Shown here: in pieces, positions 26,437 to 35,534 of the stretch
Numbering within the stretch: position 1 is the stretch's first letter
Layout: each line of letters begins with the position of its first letter
Assembly (NCBI GenBank): GCA_026002975.1
Contig: BPGJ01000007.1
Coordinates: 1-64,000 of the forward strand
Direction: 5' to 3'
Length of the DNA stretch: 64,000 nucleotides
Origin: Acidimicrobiia bacterium
GTDB taxonomy: Bacteria; Actinomycetota; Acidimicrobiia; Spongiisociales; ZC4RG35
Position numbers and translations under genes: made by a program
The notes under the pieces: generated by a model
The model's database searches: none
Told to the model about the DNA's origin: nothing
What the model saw: only the letters and a program-made list of their open reading frames with translations

Positions 26437-27549
26437 ATGGACCGACGCCACTTCCTGGGTCTCGCCGCCAAGGGAGCAGTAGGGGCCACGGCCCTGGCCG
26501 CCTGCGGCACCGGCAACGACGACCTGGATCAGGCCCTTCAAGCCGATGATCTGCCCACCATCACGTGGGAGCTGGCCACCAGCTGGCCCCCCGGTCTGGA
26601 CACGATCTTCGGCGGGGCCCAGACCTTCGCCGATCGGGTGACCGCCATGACGGGGGGAAGGTTCACCATCAACCCTCGGGCCGGGGGGGAGCTGGTCCCC
26701 GCCCTGGAGATCCTCCAGTCGGTGCAACAGGGTGCGGTCGATGCCGGCCACACGGCTTCCTACTACTACGTGGGTCTCGCTCCGGTGGTCGCCTTCGGCA
26801 CGGCCGTCCCGTTCGGACTGACCGACCGGCAGCAGAACGCCTGGCTGTATTACGGCGGCGGACTCGAGATGCTGCAGGAGATCTACGCCGAGCGGTTCAA
26901 CACCATCCAGTTCCCGGCCGGGAACACCGGGGTGCAGATGGGCGGTTGGTTCAACAAGGAGATTCGGTCGGTGGCCGACCTGAGCGGCCTCCGGATGCGG
27001 ATCCCCGGCCTCGGGGGACGGGTGATGGAGAAGTTGGGGGTGACCGTCCAGAACCTGCCCGGTGGGGAGATCTTCCAAGCGCTCCAGACCGGAACGGTGG
27101 ACGCCGCCGAATGGGTGGGGCCCTACGACGACGCCAACCTGGACTTCCATCGGGTCGCCCGCTTCTACTACTTCCCGGGTTGGTGGGAGCCGGGCCCGAC
27201 TCTCGAGGTGCAGATCCCGCTCGATAGATGGAACGAGCTGCCCGAGGAGTATCAGGAGGTGATCAAGACCGCGGCCGCTCAGGCCAACGTCGACATGATG
27301 GCGGCCTACGACGCCAAGAACCCGCCGGCTCTGGAGACGATCCAGGAGGCCGGAGTGCAGATCCTGCCGTACCCGGACGACGTCATGCAGGCCGCCGAGG
27401 AGGCGTCCTTCGAGCTGTACGAGGAGTTCGCCGCGTCCGACAGCGACTTCAAGTCGGTGTTCGATTCCTGGATGGCGTTCCGTAAGCCGGTCCAGGATTG
27501 GCATCGCCTCGCCGAGGCGGCGATGCTCACCTACGAGTCCCGGTTCTGA
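26437..27549 (+). CDS. TRAP transporter substrate-binding protein, 2-oxoacid (TakP)-like
   Basis: A 370-aa DctP-family receptor. The N-terminus [20 protein letters not shown] is a twin-arginine-type (RR) signal followed by ACG, so it may be a Tat-exported lipoprotein. The body has [20 protein letters not shown], the selectivity Arg in [20 protein letters not shown] and [20 protein letters not shown] with [11 protein letters not shown], matching the TakP/TTHA0766 subgroup, whose known members bind monocarboxylic 2-oxoacids or lactate with a bound cation. It acts outside the membrane with the DctQ/DctM pair encoded on the opposite strand. Confidence 0.87.
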   Translation: MDRRHFLGLAAKGAVGATALAACGTGNDDLDQALQADDLPTITWELATSWPPGLDTIFGGAQTFADRVTAMTGGRFTINPRAGGELVPALEILQSVQQGAVDAGHTASYYYVGLAPVVAFGTAVPFGLTDRQQNAWLYYGGGLEMLQEIYAERFNTIQFPAGNTGVQMGGWFNKEIRSVADLSGLRMRIPGLGGRVMEKLGVTVQNLPGGEIFQALQTGTVDAAEWVGPYDDANLDFHRVARFYYFPGWWEPGPTLEVQIPLDRWNELPEEYQEVIKTAAAQANVDMMAAYDAKNPPALETIQEAGVQILPYPDDVMQAAEEASFELYEEFAASDSDFKSVFDSWMAFRKPVQDWHRLAEAAMLTYESRF

Positions 27550-27565
27550 GTCGTCCGTCGGTCTG

Positions 27566-27595
27566 GGGGAGGCGTCCACTGCGGGGCGCCTCCCC
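27566..27595. terminator. Bidirectional terminator between convergent TRAP genes
   Basis: GGGGAGGCG at 27566-27574 pairs perfectly with CGCCTCCCC at 27587-27595 across a 12-base loop, in the 54-base gap between the stops of the receptor gene (plus) and the large permease gene (minus). The downstream plus-strand sequence is pyrimidine-rich (TTCTCC). It probably ends transcripts from both sides. Confidence 0.7.
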
Positions 27596-27603
27596 TTCTC
27601 CTG

Positions 27604-28941
27604 TCACCGGAGCCCGAAGGCCTCCACCGTCCAGGTGACGGTTTCGGGGAACACCATGACTATGACCAGACCGACGAGCTGCAGCACCATGAACGGAAGA
27701 GCCCCGATGTGGATGTCCCGGGTCTTCACCTCGGGTGGCGCCACCGACTGGAGGTAGAACAGGGAGAACCCGACGGGCGGCGAGATGAAGGCGATGTTGA
27801 GGTTGATCGCCATCAGCACGGTGAACCACGTCAGGTCGATCCCCAGGGCCTGTGCTGCTGGCACGAACAGGGGCATGACGATGAACGAGATCTCGAGGAA
27901 CTCGAGGTTGATGCCCAGCAGGAACACCGCGATGTTGGCGACGATGACGAAGGTCCAGAACCCGCCCGGCAGGTTCACCAGCCATTGGGTGATCAGGTTC
28001 TGGCCTCCGAGGCGGTCGAACACCAGGGCGAAGAAGGTGGAGGCGAAGAGGATCTGGAGAACCAGACTGGTGATGTTGGCGGTGGACCGGGCGGCGTCCA
28101 TCACCATCCGCCAGTTGAAGGTCCGGTAGGCCAGGGTGAGGAGCAGCGCACCGAGGGCGCCCACCGCTCCCGCCTCGAAGATGGCGGCGATCCCGGTGAA
28201 GATCGAACCGAGCACGGCGAACATGAGGAACAAGGGGGGCACCACCGCCACCAGCGTCTCCTTGAGGAGCTCCCCTCCCCGCAGGGTGCGCTCCTCCTTG
28301 GGGATGGCGGGGGCGGTGCCGGGACGGAGGTAGGCCATCGCGACGGCATAGGCGGCGTACAGGGCGGCCAGGATGACGCCGGGGATCAACGCCCCGGCGA
28401 AGAGCTCGCCCACCGATATCGGCAGGAACTGGGCGAGGACGATCAGCACGAGGCTCGGTGGGATGAGCTGGGCCAGGGTCCCGGAGGCGACGATCACCCC
28501 GGTGGCCAGCTTGTGGTCGTACCGGTAGCGGACCATGACGGGCAGAGCGAGCAGCCCCATCACGATCACCGTGGCCGCCACCACCCCGGTGGCCGCCGCG
28601 AGGAGAGTGCCGACGATGACCACCGCCACCGCCATCCCTCCCCGAAGGGGACCCATCAGCATGCCTATCGTCACCAGCAGCCGCTCCGCCAGTCCCGACT
28701 TCTCGAACACGGCTCCCATGAACACGAAGAACGGGATGGCCAGGAAGGTCAGGTTGTTGAGCGAGTTGCCGAACCACTGGTTGAAGAGCCCGCGCAACAC
28801 AGCAGGTTCCACCTCACCGAACATCCACCCCAGGAGGAAGAACACGATCGCGGTTCCCGCGAAGCTGAACGCCACCGGGTATCCGGACAGGATCAGGAAC
28901 AAGAAGAGGGCGAACATCACGACCGCCAGGATCTCGCCCAA
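27604..28941 (-). CDS. dctM: TRAP transporter large permease DctM-like
   Basis: A 445-aa protein with about twelve hydrophobic segments, the size of DctM/SiaM. Family landmarks include [60 protein letters not shown] and [20 protein letters not shown]. It is the ion-coupled elevator subunit of a TRAP transporter. Start TTG 28941 follows a GAGGAGG ribosome site. It lies 15 bases after dctQ; the receptor gene is convergent beyond the shared terminator. Confidence 0.93.
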   Translation of the reverse strand: MGEILAVVMFALFLFLILSGYPVAFSFAGTAIVFFLLGWMFGEVEPAVLRGLFNQWFGNSLNNLTFLAIPFFVFMGAVFEKSGLAERLLVTIGMLMGPLRGGMAVAVVIVGTLLAAATGVVAATVIVMGLLALPVMVRYRYDHKLATGVIVASGTLAQLIPPSLVLIVLAQFLPISVGELFAGALIPGVILAALYAAYAVAMAYLRPGTAPAIPKEERTLRGGELLKETLVAVVPPLFLMFAVLGSIFTGIAAIFEAGAVGALGALLLTLAYRTFNWRMVMDAARSTANITSLVLQILFASTFFALVFDRLGGQNLITQWLVNLPGGFWTFVIVANIAVFLLGINLEFLEISFIVMPLFVPAAQALGIDLTWFTVLMAINLNIAFISPPVGFSLFYLQSVAPPEVKTRDIHIGALPFMVLQLVGLVIVMVFPETVTWTVEAFGLR

Positions 28942-28956
28942 GATGCCTCCTCCTCG

Positions 28957-29523
28957 CTACTCGATCCGTATCGGCGCTTCCTGCTCCTCTATCTCCACAT
29001 AGCCCTCCAACCCCCGGAGGACGGCGATCAGCTTGATCACCTCCGAGACGGCCTGGATGAGGAGCAGCACAAAAGCCACGAGGATCATCGTCTTGATCGG
29101 GGCCCGGGGCAGGCCGCTGGGGTCGGGCGACTGCTCGTTGATGCGCCAACTGAACAAGACCGGATCCCAGGAGGCGACGATCCCCACCAGACAGAAGGGG
29201 ATGAGGCCGATCAGGTGGCCGACCAGGTCGATCCAGGCCTTCCTCCGTTGCGGCTGATGTCCGAACCAGAAGTCCACTCTCACGTTGATCTGGTGTTTGA
29301 GGATGTATGGAAACCCGAACAGGAAGATCAGCGAGTACAGGTACCACTGGGTTTCGATCAACCCGTTGTTGGTGAGACGCTGCTGGGTGAACCGCCCGAA
29401 ATAGCGGAGGATCACGTTGACGAACCCGACCGCTACCGTTGGCAGGACCAACCACTGGGAGATCTTGCCGGTCCACTCGGCGAACCGGTCGGCGGCCCGT
29501 TCGTACGCCAGGCAGTATCTCAT
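28957..29523 (-). CDS. dctQ: TRAP transporter small permease DctQ-like
   Basis: A 188-aa protein with four hydrophobic segments and the DctQ look: WTGKISQWLVLPTVAVGFVN, LRYFGRFTQQRLTNNGLIET, WYLYSLIFLFGFPYILKHQI and VRVDFWFGHQPQRRKAWIDL. It forms the membrane partner of DctM. ATG 29523 is preceded in frame by TTG 29526. The tryptophan-containing helix QWYLYSLIFLFG is characteristic of the family. The acidic C-terminus faces the cytoplasm. Confidence 0.9.
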   Translation of the reverse strand: MRYCLAYERAADRFAEWTGKISQWLVLPTVAVGFVNVILRYFGRFTQQRLTNNGLIETQWYLYSLIFLFGFPYILKHQINVRVDFWFGHQPQRRKAWIDLVGHLIGLIPFCLVGIVASWDPVLFSWRINEQSPDPSGLPRAPIKTMILVAFVLLLIQAVSEVIKLIAVLRGLEGYVEIEEQEAPIRIE

Positions 29524-29524
29524 C

Positions 29525-29629
29525 AACCGGTCCCGGCTGATCGGACCCGGTGCGCCAGCGGGTGGCGATCACCGCCAGGACCAGCGACCCGACGATGACG
29601 AACCCCAACGCGCCGACGAGCGCCGTCAC
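29525..29629 (-). CDS. Possible small single-pass membrane protein upstream of dctQ
   Basis: From ATG 29627-29629 the frame gives MTALVGALGFVIVGSLVLAV followed by IATRWRTGSDQPG, a clean transmembrane helix with a basic stop-transfer end, then runs into the dctQ start. In its present frame it does not stop, but a one-base shift near 29527 would either end it at a TGA overlapping the dctQ ATG or fuse it to DctQ. Given the many single-base errors here, both are plausible. Low confidence. Confidence 0.3.
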
Positions 29630-29712
29630 GTCTCCAGGCCCCCGAGCATTGGCAGGGAGCCTAACGAGCCGGCCCGGAGGGTGCCGGGCAGATCACGCCT
29701 ATCTTGTCGGCG

Positions 29713-30348
29713 ATGCCACACGTCGTCTGGGACTGGAACGGCACGCTGGTCGACGACCTGGGGCTGGTGGTCGAGGCGGTGAACGGTGGGCTCGGGCGGT
29801 TCGGGCTGGGCCCGATCGGCCCCGACGACTACCGGCGCCACTATGCCAGGCCGGTGCGCACCTTCTACGAGCGCCTGTTCGGGCGGGCGGTCACCGACGA
29901 AGAGTGGAGCCAGCTCGACGCCGCCTTCCACGAGGGCTACCGGCGGCGCCTCCACCGTCTACGTCTCAGGACAGAAGCCCCCGAAGCTCTGAAAGAGGCG
30001 GCCCGGCGCGGATACACCCAGTCGGTGCTGTCCATGTTCCTCCACGACGAACTGGTGGAGCTCGTGGAGCGGCTCGCCATCGCCTCCTTCTTCCTGCGGG
30101 TGGACGGCGCCCCCGATTCGGGCCGGGGTGAGGCCAAGGCGTCCTATCTGGAGGCCCATCTGGCTCGTCTCGGGGTTCCTGCCAGGGAGGTGCTGGTGGT
30201 GGGAGACAGCCTCGACGACGCCGACGCGGCCGCCGCGGTCGGAACCCGGTGTGTCCTGCTCGCCGACGGATCCCACCCCATCGAGGTGCTGCAGGCCGCA
30301 GGCCACCCGGTGGTGGGCAGCCTGCTCGAAGCCATCGACCTCGTCTAG
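29713..30348 (+). CDS. HAD-family phosphatase, phosphoglycolate-phosphatase-like
   Basis: A 211-aa HAD hydrolase, start ATG 29713. Motif I VVWDWNGTLVDDL (note WNG in place of the common FDGTL), cap helices RRHYARPVRTFYERLFGRAV, motif II in YTQSVLSMF, motif III Lys in GEAKASYLEAHL, motif IV VLVVGDSLDDADAAAAVGTR. Family members dephosphorylate phosphoglycolate, pyrophosphate or sugar phosphates; the ligand here is not predictable. It is convergent with glpX, the two stops sharing the palindrome CTAG. Confidence 0.82.
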   Translation: MPHVVWDWNGTLVDDLGLVVEAVNGGLGRFGLGPIGPDDYRRHYARPVRTFYERLFGRAVTDEEWSQLDAAFHEGYRRRLHRLRLRTEAPEALKEAARRGYTQSVLSMFLHDELVELVERLAIASFFLRVDGAPDSGRGEAKASYLEAHLARLGVPAREVLVVGDSLDDADAAAAVGTRCVLLADGSHPIEVLQAAGHPVVGSLLEAIDLV

Positions 30349-31355
30349 TCGAAGTCGACCGCCGCGAACCGCCGCAGACGTGCGAAGTTGTGGTAGGCGT
30401 CCATGTACCGGATCGAACCGGTCTTGGAACGCATCATCACCGAGTGGGTGATGGCGCCGTCCCCCCGGAACTCGACCCCCCTCAGGAACTCCCCGGTGGT
30501 CACCCCGGTGGCCGCGAACGACACGTTCTCGCCGCCCACCAGATCCTCGGTGGTGAGGACCCGGTCCAGGTCGTACCCGTGCTCCGCGGCATACGCACGG
30601 TCGTTGTCGTCCCTGGGCCACAGCCGGGCCTGCATCTCGCCGCCCATGCAGCGCAGGGCGGCGGCGGCGAGGACCCCCTCGGGGGAGCCCCCGATCCCCA
30701 TCATCACGTCGATCGCCGCGTCGGGCCGGGCGGTGGCGATCGCCGCCGACACGTCCCCGTCCTGGATCAGCCGGATCCGGGCCCCGGCTCTCCGCACCGC
30801 GTCGATGTAATGCTGGTTGCGGGGCCGCTTCAGGATGATGACGGTCAGGTCGTTGACGTCCGACCCTTTGGCCTTGGCGATTCGTTTCAGGTTCCGCTCC
30901 ACCGGGGCGTCGAGGTCGATCATCCCCGCCGCCTCCGGCCCCACCGCGATCTTGTCCATGTACACCAGCGAACCGGGGGCGAACATCGTGCCCCGTTCGG
31001 ACACCGCGATGACCGACAGCGCACCGGGTCCGCCCTCGGCGGTGAGACGGGTTCCATCCACCGGGTCGACCGCCACGTCGACTCGGGGACCCACACCCCG
31101 TCCCACCTTCTCTCCGTTGTGGAGCATCGGAGCCTCGTCCTTCTCGCCCTCCCCGATCACCACCACGCCGTCCAGCTCCAGGGTGCCCAGGTGGGCCCGC
31201 ATGCCGTCGACCGCGGCCTGGTCGCAAGCCTCGGCGTCACCTCGTCCCTGCCATCGAGCCGCGGCCATGGCCGCGGTCTCGGTCACCCGGGCCAGATCCA
31301 GACCCAAGTTCCGGTCGGGGATCTCCTGACGGCCGGCGGCCGAATCCGAACTCAT
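30345..31355 (-). CDS. glpX: Class II fructose-1,6-bisphosphatase
   Basis: A 336-aa GlpX-type phosphatase. Start ATG 31353-31355 gives MSSDSAAGRQEIPDRNLGLD. The family signature is clear: VVIGEGEKDEAPMLHNGEKV, VDVAVDPVDGTRLTAEGGPG (metal-binding Asp cluster), LVYMDKIAVGPEAAG and MGIGGSPEGVLAAAALRCMG. It hydrolyses fructose-1,6-bisphosphate in gluconeogenesis and is the usual FBPase of actinobacteria. It overlaps the upstream thiolase stop (ATGA), so the two are probably cotranscribed. Confidence 0.95.
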   Translation of the reverse strand: MSSDSAAGRQEIPDRNLGLDLARVTETAAMAAARWQGRGDAEACDQAAVDGMRAHLGTLELDGVVVIGEGEKDEAPMLHNGEKVGRGVGPRVDVAVDPVDGTRLTAEGGPGALSVIAVSERGTMFAPGSLVYMDKIAVGPEAAGMIDLDAPVERNLKRIAKAKGSDVNDLTVIILKRPRNQHYIDAVRRAGARIRLIQDGDVSAAIATARPDAAIDVMMGIGGSPEGVLAAAALRCMGGEMQARLWPRDDNDRAYAAEHGYDLDRVLTTEDLVGGENVSFAATGVTTGEFLRGVEFRGDGAITHSVMMRSKTGSIRYMDAYHNFARLRRFAAVDFD

Positions 31356-32536
31356 CCATGCACCTCCAGGATCAGAGCGTCGCCTTGTCCTCCGCCTCCG
31401 CACAGCGCCACCGCGCCGACCCCGCCGCCTCTCCGGCGGAGAGCGTTCACCAGGGTCACCACCAGACGGGCTCCGCTGGCTCCGATCGGATGGCCGAGAG
31501 CCACCGCACCTCCATGGACGTTGACCCTCTCCTCGTCCAAGCCGAGCATCCGGGTGGACCAGAGCGACACCGCCGCGAAGGCCTCGTTGATCTCCACCAG
31601 GTCGAGATCCGACGGCTCCATACCGGCTCTTTTGAGAGCCACCCGGAGGGCCTCGGCGGGTCGCTCGTGGAGGGTGGCGTCGGACCCGCCGATCTGCCCG
31701 TAGGCGACGATCTCCGCCAAGATGGGGGTGCCGGCCGCCTCGGCCGCGTCCCTGTCGGCGACGACCACCGCGGCGGCACCGTCGGAGATCTGGGACGCGT
31801 TCCCCGCGGTGATGGTTCCACCTTCGGTGAAGGCCGGAGGCAGACCGGCGAGGTCGTCGACGGTGGTCCCGGGGCGTATTCCCTCGTCGGTTTCGACTAC
31901 CAGGGGGTCGCCCCGCCGTTGGGGCACCGTCACCGGCACGATCTCGTCGGCGAAGACGCCGGCCTGGCCGGCTTCGGCGGCCCGCCGGTGGGACCGGGCC
32001 GCCCACTCGTCCTGCTCCTCCCGGCTGATCCCCAGCCGGCGGTTCTTGTCGTCGGAGGACTCACCCATCGTGCAGTGGTCGAAGGCGCAGAACAAGCCGT
32101 CGTGGGTCATCACGTCGACCAGCTCGACGTTTCCCATCCGGGCGCCCCACCGCAGCTCTCTCACCAGGTACGGGGCCCGACTCATCGACTCCATGCCCCC
32201 AGCCACGACGAACCGGGACTCTCCGAGCCGGACCGACCGGGACGCCAGCCCGATGGCCGCCAGTCCCGACAGGCACACCTTGTTGATCGTGATCGACGGA
32301 ACGGTCATGGGGACGCCCCCCCTCACCGCAGCCTGCCGGGCGGTGATCTGACCCTCGCCCGCCTGGAGCACCTGGCCGATGATCACCTCGTCGATCACCT
32401 CCGGGTCGAGTCCGGAGCGTTCCAGGGCGCCTCTCACCGCGACGCCACCGAGCTCCACCGCGGGTACGTCCTTGAAGACCCCTCCGTACTTCCCGATCGG
32501 GGTGCGGGCCATTCCGGTGATCACGGGGACGCTCAT
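31352..32536 (-). CDS. Acetyl-CoA C-acetyltransferase (thiolase)
   Basis: A 394-aa thiolase with the nucleophilic Cys88 in INKVCLSGLAAIG, His in VNVHGGAVALGHPIGASG, and the second catalytic Cys in VGAVALCGGGGQGDALIL. Length and signatures fit degradative or biosynthetic acetyl-CoA acetyltransferases; the direction cannot be fixed. ATG 32536 is preceded in frame by a GTG at 32542. It is divergent from the methylmalonyl-CoA epimerase gene, a pairing seen in other actinobacteria, and overlaps glpX by 4 bases. Confidence 0.93.
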   Translation of the reverse strand: MSVPVITGMARTPIGKYGGVFKDVPAVELGGVAVRGALERSGLDPEVIDEVIIGQVLQAGEGQITARQAAVRGGVPMTVPSITINKVCLSGLAAIGLASRSVRLGESRFVVAGGMESMSRAPYLVRELRWGARMGNVELVDVMTHDGLFCAFDHCTMGESSDDKNRRLGISREEQDEWAARSHRRAAEAGQAGVFADEIVPVTVPQRRGDPLVVETDEGIRPGTTVDDLAGLPPAFTEGGTITAGNASQISDGAAAVVVADRDAAEAAGTPILAEIVAYGQIGGSDATLHERPAEALRVALKRAGMEPSDLDLVEINEAFAAVSLWSTRMLGLDEERVNVHGGAVALGHPIGASGARLVVTLVNALRRRGGGVGAVALCGGGGQGDALILEVHG

Positions 32537-32582
32537 ATCCACGATCGTAACCAGCGGCCGGGCCGACTACCGTGTCGGCGGG

Positions 32583-33006
32583 GTGAAGCTGCTCAACCTG
32601 GACCACGTGGCGGTGGCGGTCAACGACCTCGACACCGCGCTGGCCGAGTACCGGCGGCGCTACGGGGCGGTGCCTCTCTACCGGGAGACGGTGGAGGCCC
32701 AAGGCGTCGAGGAAGCCATGATCCCGGTGGGAGGGTCTTTCCTCCAGCTCCTCCAGCCGCTCGGCCCCCGACACTCCGGTGGGCCGCTTCCTGGCTTCCC
32801 GAGGCGAGGGGCTGCACCACGTCGCCTTCCGGGTGGCCGACATCGAAGCCGCCCTGACCCATCTGGAGGCGGAGGGTGCCCGGCTGGTCGACCGGAGACC
32901 CCGCCTGGGAGGGAGGGGCGCCAAGATCGCCTTCGTGCACCCCGCCGACTGGGCCGGAACCCTGGTCGAGCTGGTCGAGATCGACGACGACGGGATCGGT
33001 GTATGA
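32583..33006 (+). CDS. mce: Methylmalonyl-CoA epimerase (one frameshift)
   Basis: About 140 aa of glyoxalase/VOC fold starting at GTG 32583. The N-terminal half has LLNLDHVAVAVNDLDTALAE (metal His) and MIPVGGSFLQLLQPLG; the C-terminal half has EGLHHVAFRVADIEAALTHL (second His) and LVELVEIDD (metal Glu). One extra C in the C5 run at 32765-32769 splits them; removal gives LGPDTPVGRFLASRGEGLHH, the family sequence. It interconverts (R)- and (S)-methylmalonyl-CoA in propionyl-CoA metabolism. Its stop overlaps the following small gene. Confidence 0.9.
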
Positions 33007-33212
33007 CCGAGATCCGGATCAGAGGCGGTGCGGGCGAATACGAGGCGGCCGCGGTGGCTGCGGTGGTCGCCTACCTCCTGGAGTTGGAGGAGGCCGCGGC
33101 CTCCGTCCCACCGTCGTCGGGCAACGTCCCTCCCGCCTGGATGAGAGCCGTGATGCCCACCCAGCCGGGCACCTTCAACCCGCCCGTATTCCCTGAACAA
33201 CCCTCCAGGTGA
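33003..33212 (+). CDS. Small protein, possibly acyl-CoA carboxylase epsilon-like
   Basis: A 69-aa product overlapping the mce stop (ATGA). It begins MTEIRIRGGAGEYEAAAVAA, continues as a helix (VVAYLLELEEAAA) and then a Pro/Ser linker with PPAWMRAVM. Size, the beta-strand-helix start and the Trp-containing tail resemble AccE-type epsilon subunits, which help assemble acyl-CoA carboxylases, and an epimerase neighbour fits propionyl-CoA metabolism. No carboxylase subunit lies in the window, so this is tentative. Its last 38 bases overlap the end of murJ on the other strand. Confidence 0.45.
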   Translation: MTEIRIRGGAGEYEAAAVAAVVAYLLELEEAAASVPPSSGNVPPAWMRAVMPTQPGTFNPPVFPEQPSR

Positions 33213-34675
33213 GCGCCGCGTAGATCGCCACCACCGCAGCTCCACCCAGGATCAGGGCCAGCACCGCCTCTCCCACCGATCCCCAGCCGATCCGGTTGCT
33301 CACCCACCAGCCGCCCGCAGCCGGCCGCGACCGCCGCCATGCCCACCGGACCGAGGAGGCGACCCAAACCGGTCGGACCCACCGAACGGGACCACATCCG
33401 GGAGATCACACCGGCGTAGGCCGCGATGGAGAGACTCGACACCGCTGCCAGCCAGACCGCTCCCCGACTCGAACCCCACCACAGCAGGGGCACGGTCAGC
33501 ACCGTGGTGGCGGTCCCCACCCCCACCGGTACCCACATCCGTCGGGTCGCGTAGAAGGCCCGGCTCACGACCTGGTGTATCGCCCAGAAGGGGATCGAGC
33601 AGGCGTATGCGGCCAGCAGAGGGGCGACGAAGGCGGTGTCGGCCGGCCCGAACTCGCCGCGCTGCAGGGCGAGGCGCACCACCGGTCCAGCCAGGCCGGC
33701 GGTGCCGGCCGCTGCCAGCCCGGCGACGACCAGCGCCGACCCGGCCGAACGCCGGACGGTCTCGGCCAGCCCCCTCTGGTCCCCCGAGGCGTGCAGACCG
33801 GCCAGGAACGGGTACGCGGCCACCCCGGCGGCCTGGGCGATCACCCCCACCGGCAGCATGTTCAACCTCCTCGCATAGGTCAGGCCGGCCGTCGTGCCCA
33901 CGTCGACGAGCTGACCGAACAGGCGGGGCCACTGCTCGTCGAGGGCGACCACCGACTGTCCCACCATGAGGGGCAGAGCCATGGTCAGGTACTCCCGAAC
34001 CGCCGGATGCCGCCACCCGACCTCGACGGGAGAGAAGCCGGCCCGTCGGGCTCCCCACCACTGGAGGCCGAAGTTGCCCACGCCCGCGCCGACCAGGCCT
34101 CCCCACAGGAACCCCTCCGGGCCGGGTGACCCCGACCAGGCTCCCGCCAGCCCACCGGTGATGATCCCCAGGTTGTAGATCACCGGGGCGACCGAAGGGA
34201 CCACGAACCGTTGCCGGGCGTACTGGGCCGCCATCAAGACCGTCCCCACACCGAAGAACACCTGGGAGGCGAGAGCGATCCTCGTCAACCCCACCAGACG
34301 GCCCCGGTCGGGGAGGAGGGGGAACAGCAGGTCGACCAGGGGACCGGCTCCTGCCATCGCCAGCCCGGTCACCGCCACCAGCGCGACGGACAGCCAGCGC
34401 AGCACCACCGTGAACGAGCGGCGGGCCTCGTCGAGGTCGCCCGAAGCGAGGTGGCGAGCCAGGATGGGGACCAGGGTGATGGTGAGGTATCCGCCGGCGA
34501 GCAGGAAGAACAGGTAGTCGGGTAGGAAGAAGGCCGCGGCGTACAGGTCGGCGTCTCCGCTCCTGCCCAGGAGGGCGGCGATCACCATCTCCCGGGCGAA
34601 ACCCAGCAGACGGGATGCGAGTATCCCCCCCGAGACCACCAGAGCGGCGCGACGGACGGCGCCGCTCCCGGTCAT
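33175..34675 (-). CDS. murJ: Lipid II flippase MurJ (one frameshift near the C-terminus)
   Basis: About 499 aa with fourteen hydrophobic helices. It starts with VVSGGILASRLLGFAREMVI and has the MurJ/MviN landmarks QYARQRFVVPSVAPVIYNLG, MVGQSVVALDEQWPRLFGQL, YARRLNMLPVGVIAQAAGVA and VVSRAFYATRRMWVPV. Near the end the frame changes; removing one C from 33314-33316 gives a proper last helix (VLALILGGAAVVAIYAALTW) and a stop at 33175-33177. It moves lipid II across the membrane for peptidoglycan synthesis. The start overlaps the PHP gene stop (ATGA). Confidence 0.92.
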
Positions 34676-35523
34676 GGCCCCGATCGCCTGGCGGCCGCGA
34701 GATCGGCCAACACCGAATCGGGGACGCCCAGACCGACCTTGCCGGTACCCAGCTCCACCCCGGGTTTGTAGCTGCCGTGGTAGTCCGACCCTCCGGACGG
34801 TACGAGACCGAACCGCTCCGCCAGCGCGACCATCCCCCTACGTCCCCCCTCGTCGTAGGCGCCGTAGTGGCATTCGATCCCCACCAGGCCGGCGCCGGTC
34901 AGCCGTTCGAGCAGATCCGCCATCTCTCCCGGGGCGTCCAGACCCAGAGTGTGGGGATGGGCCAAGACGGGAACCGCGCCGCCGGCCCGGGCCAGGGAGA
35001 TCGCCTCCTCGGGGGCGAGGCGGGGCCGGTGGACGTAGGCGGGCCTACCGGAGGCGAGATACCGGTCGAAAGCGTCGGCGATGTCGGCGCAGTACCCCTT
35101 CTCCACCAATACGGCTGCGATGTGGGGACGGCCCACCGACCCGTCGCCGGCCCGGGCGGCCACCTCCTCGATGGTGATGTCCAGGCCGAGCTGGTTGAGC
35201 CGTTCCACGATCTCGATGTTGCGGCGGTCCCGACCACGGCGAAGCTCGGCCAGGCGGTCCTGGAGGGGACCCGGGCCCGGGGGAAGCCAGAGCACGACGA
35301 GGTGCATCCCCCCCTGCGGCCAGTCCAGGGACAGCTCCACCCCGGGGACCAGCTCGATCCCCTCCTTCTGGGCTGCAGCGAGGGCCTCCGGCACCCCCTC
35401 CTGGGTGTCGTGGTCGGTCAAGGCGATTGCGGTCAGCCCGGCCCGCGCGGCCTTCGAGACCAGCTCTGTCGGGGTGTCGGAGCCGTCGGAGGCGGTGCTG
35501 TGGGTGTGCAGGTCGACGGCCAC
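34672..35523 (-). CDS. PHP-domain metal-dependent phosphoesterase (TrpH/RNase AM-like)
   Basis: A 283-aa PHP protein from GTG 35521-35523. Metal ligands appear as VDLHTHSTASDGS, IALTDHDTQEGVPEAL, LVPGVELSLDW, VGRPHIAAVLVEKG, VPVLAHPHTLG, GIECHYGAY and GGSDYHG. This set matches the YciV/TrpH group, known for 3',5'-nucleotide or 5'-3' RNA phosphoesterase activity. It is soluble. It lies upstream of murJ with a 4-base overlap and 11 bases after the cyclophilin gene, forming a three-gene minus-strand run. Confidence 0.88.
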   Translation of the reverse strand: MAVDLHTHSTASDGSDTPTELVSKAARAGLTAIALTDHDTQEGVPEALAAAQKEGIELVPGVELSLDWPQGGMHLVVLWLPPGPGPLQDRLAELRRGRDRRNIEIVERLNQLGLDITIEEVAARAGDGSVGRPHIAAVLVEKGYCADIADAFDRYLASGRPAYVHRPRLAPEEAISLARAGGAVPVLAHPHTLGLDAPGEMADLLERLTGAGLVGIECHYGAYDEGGRRGMVALAERFGLVPSGGSDYHGSYKPGVELGTGKVGLGVPDSVLADLAAARRSGP

Positions 35524-35534
35524 GGCGGGGCAGG

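Noticed and set aside
27709-29598. 629-aa plus-strand open frame opposite the TRAP permeases
   Set aside because: Composition (Gln, Asp, His, Gly runs) is that of antisense to membrane genes; no domain and no ribosome site.
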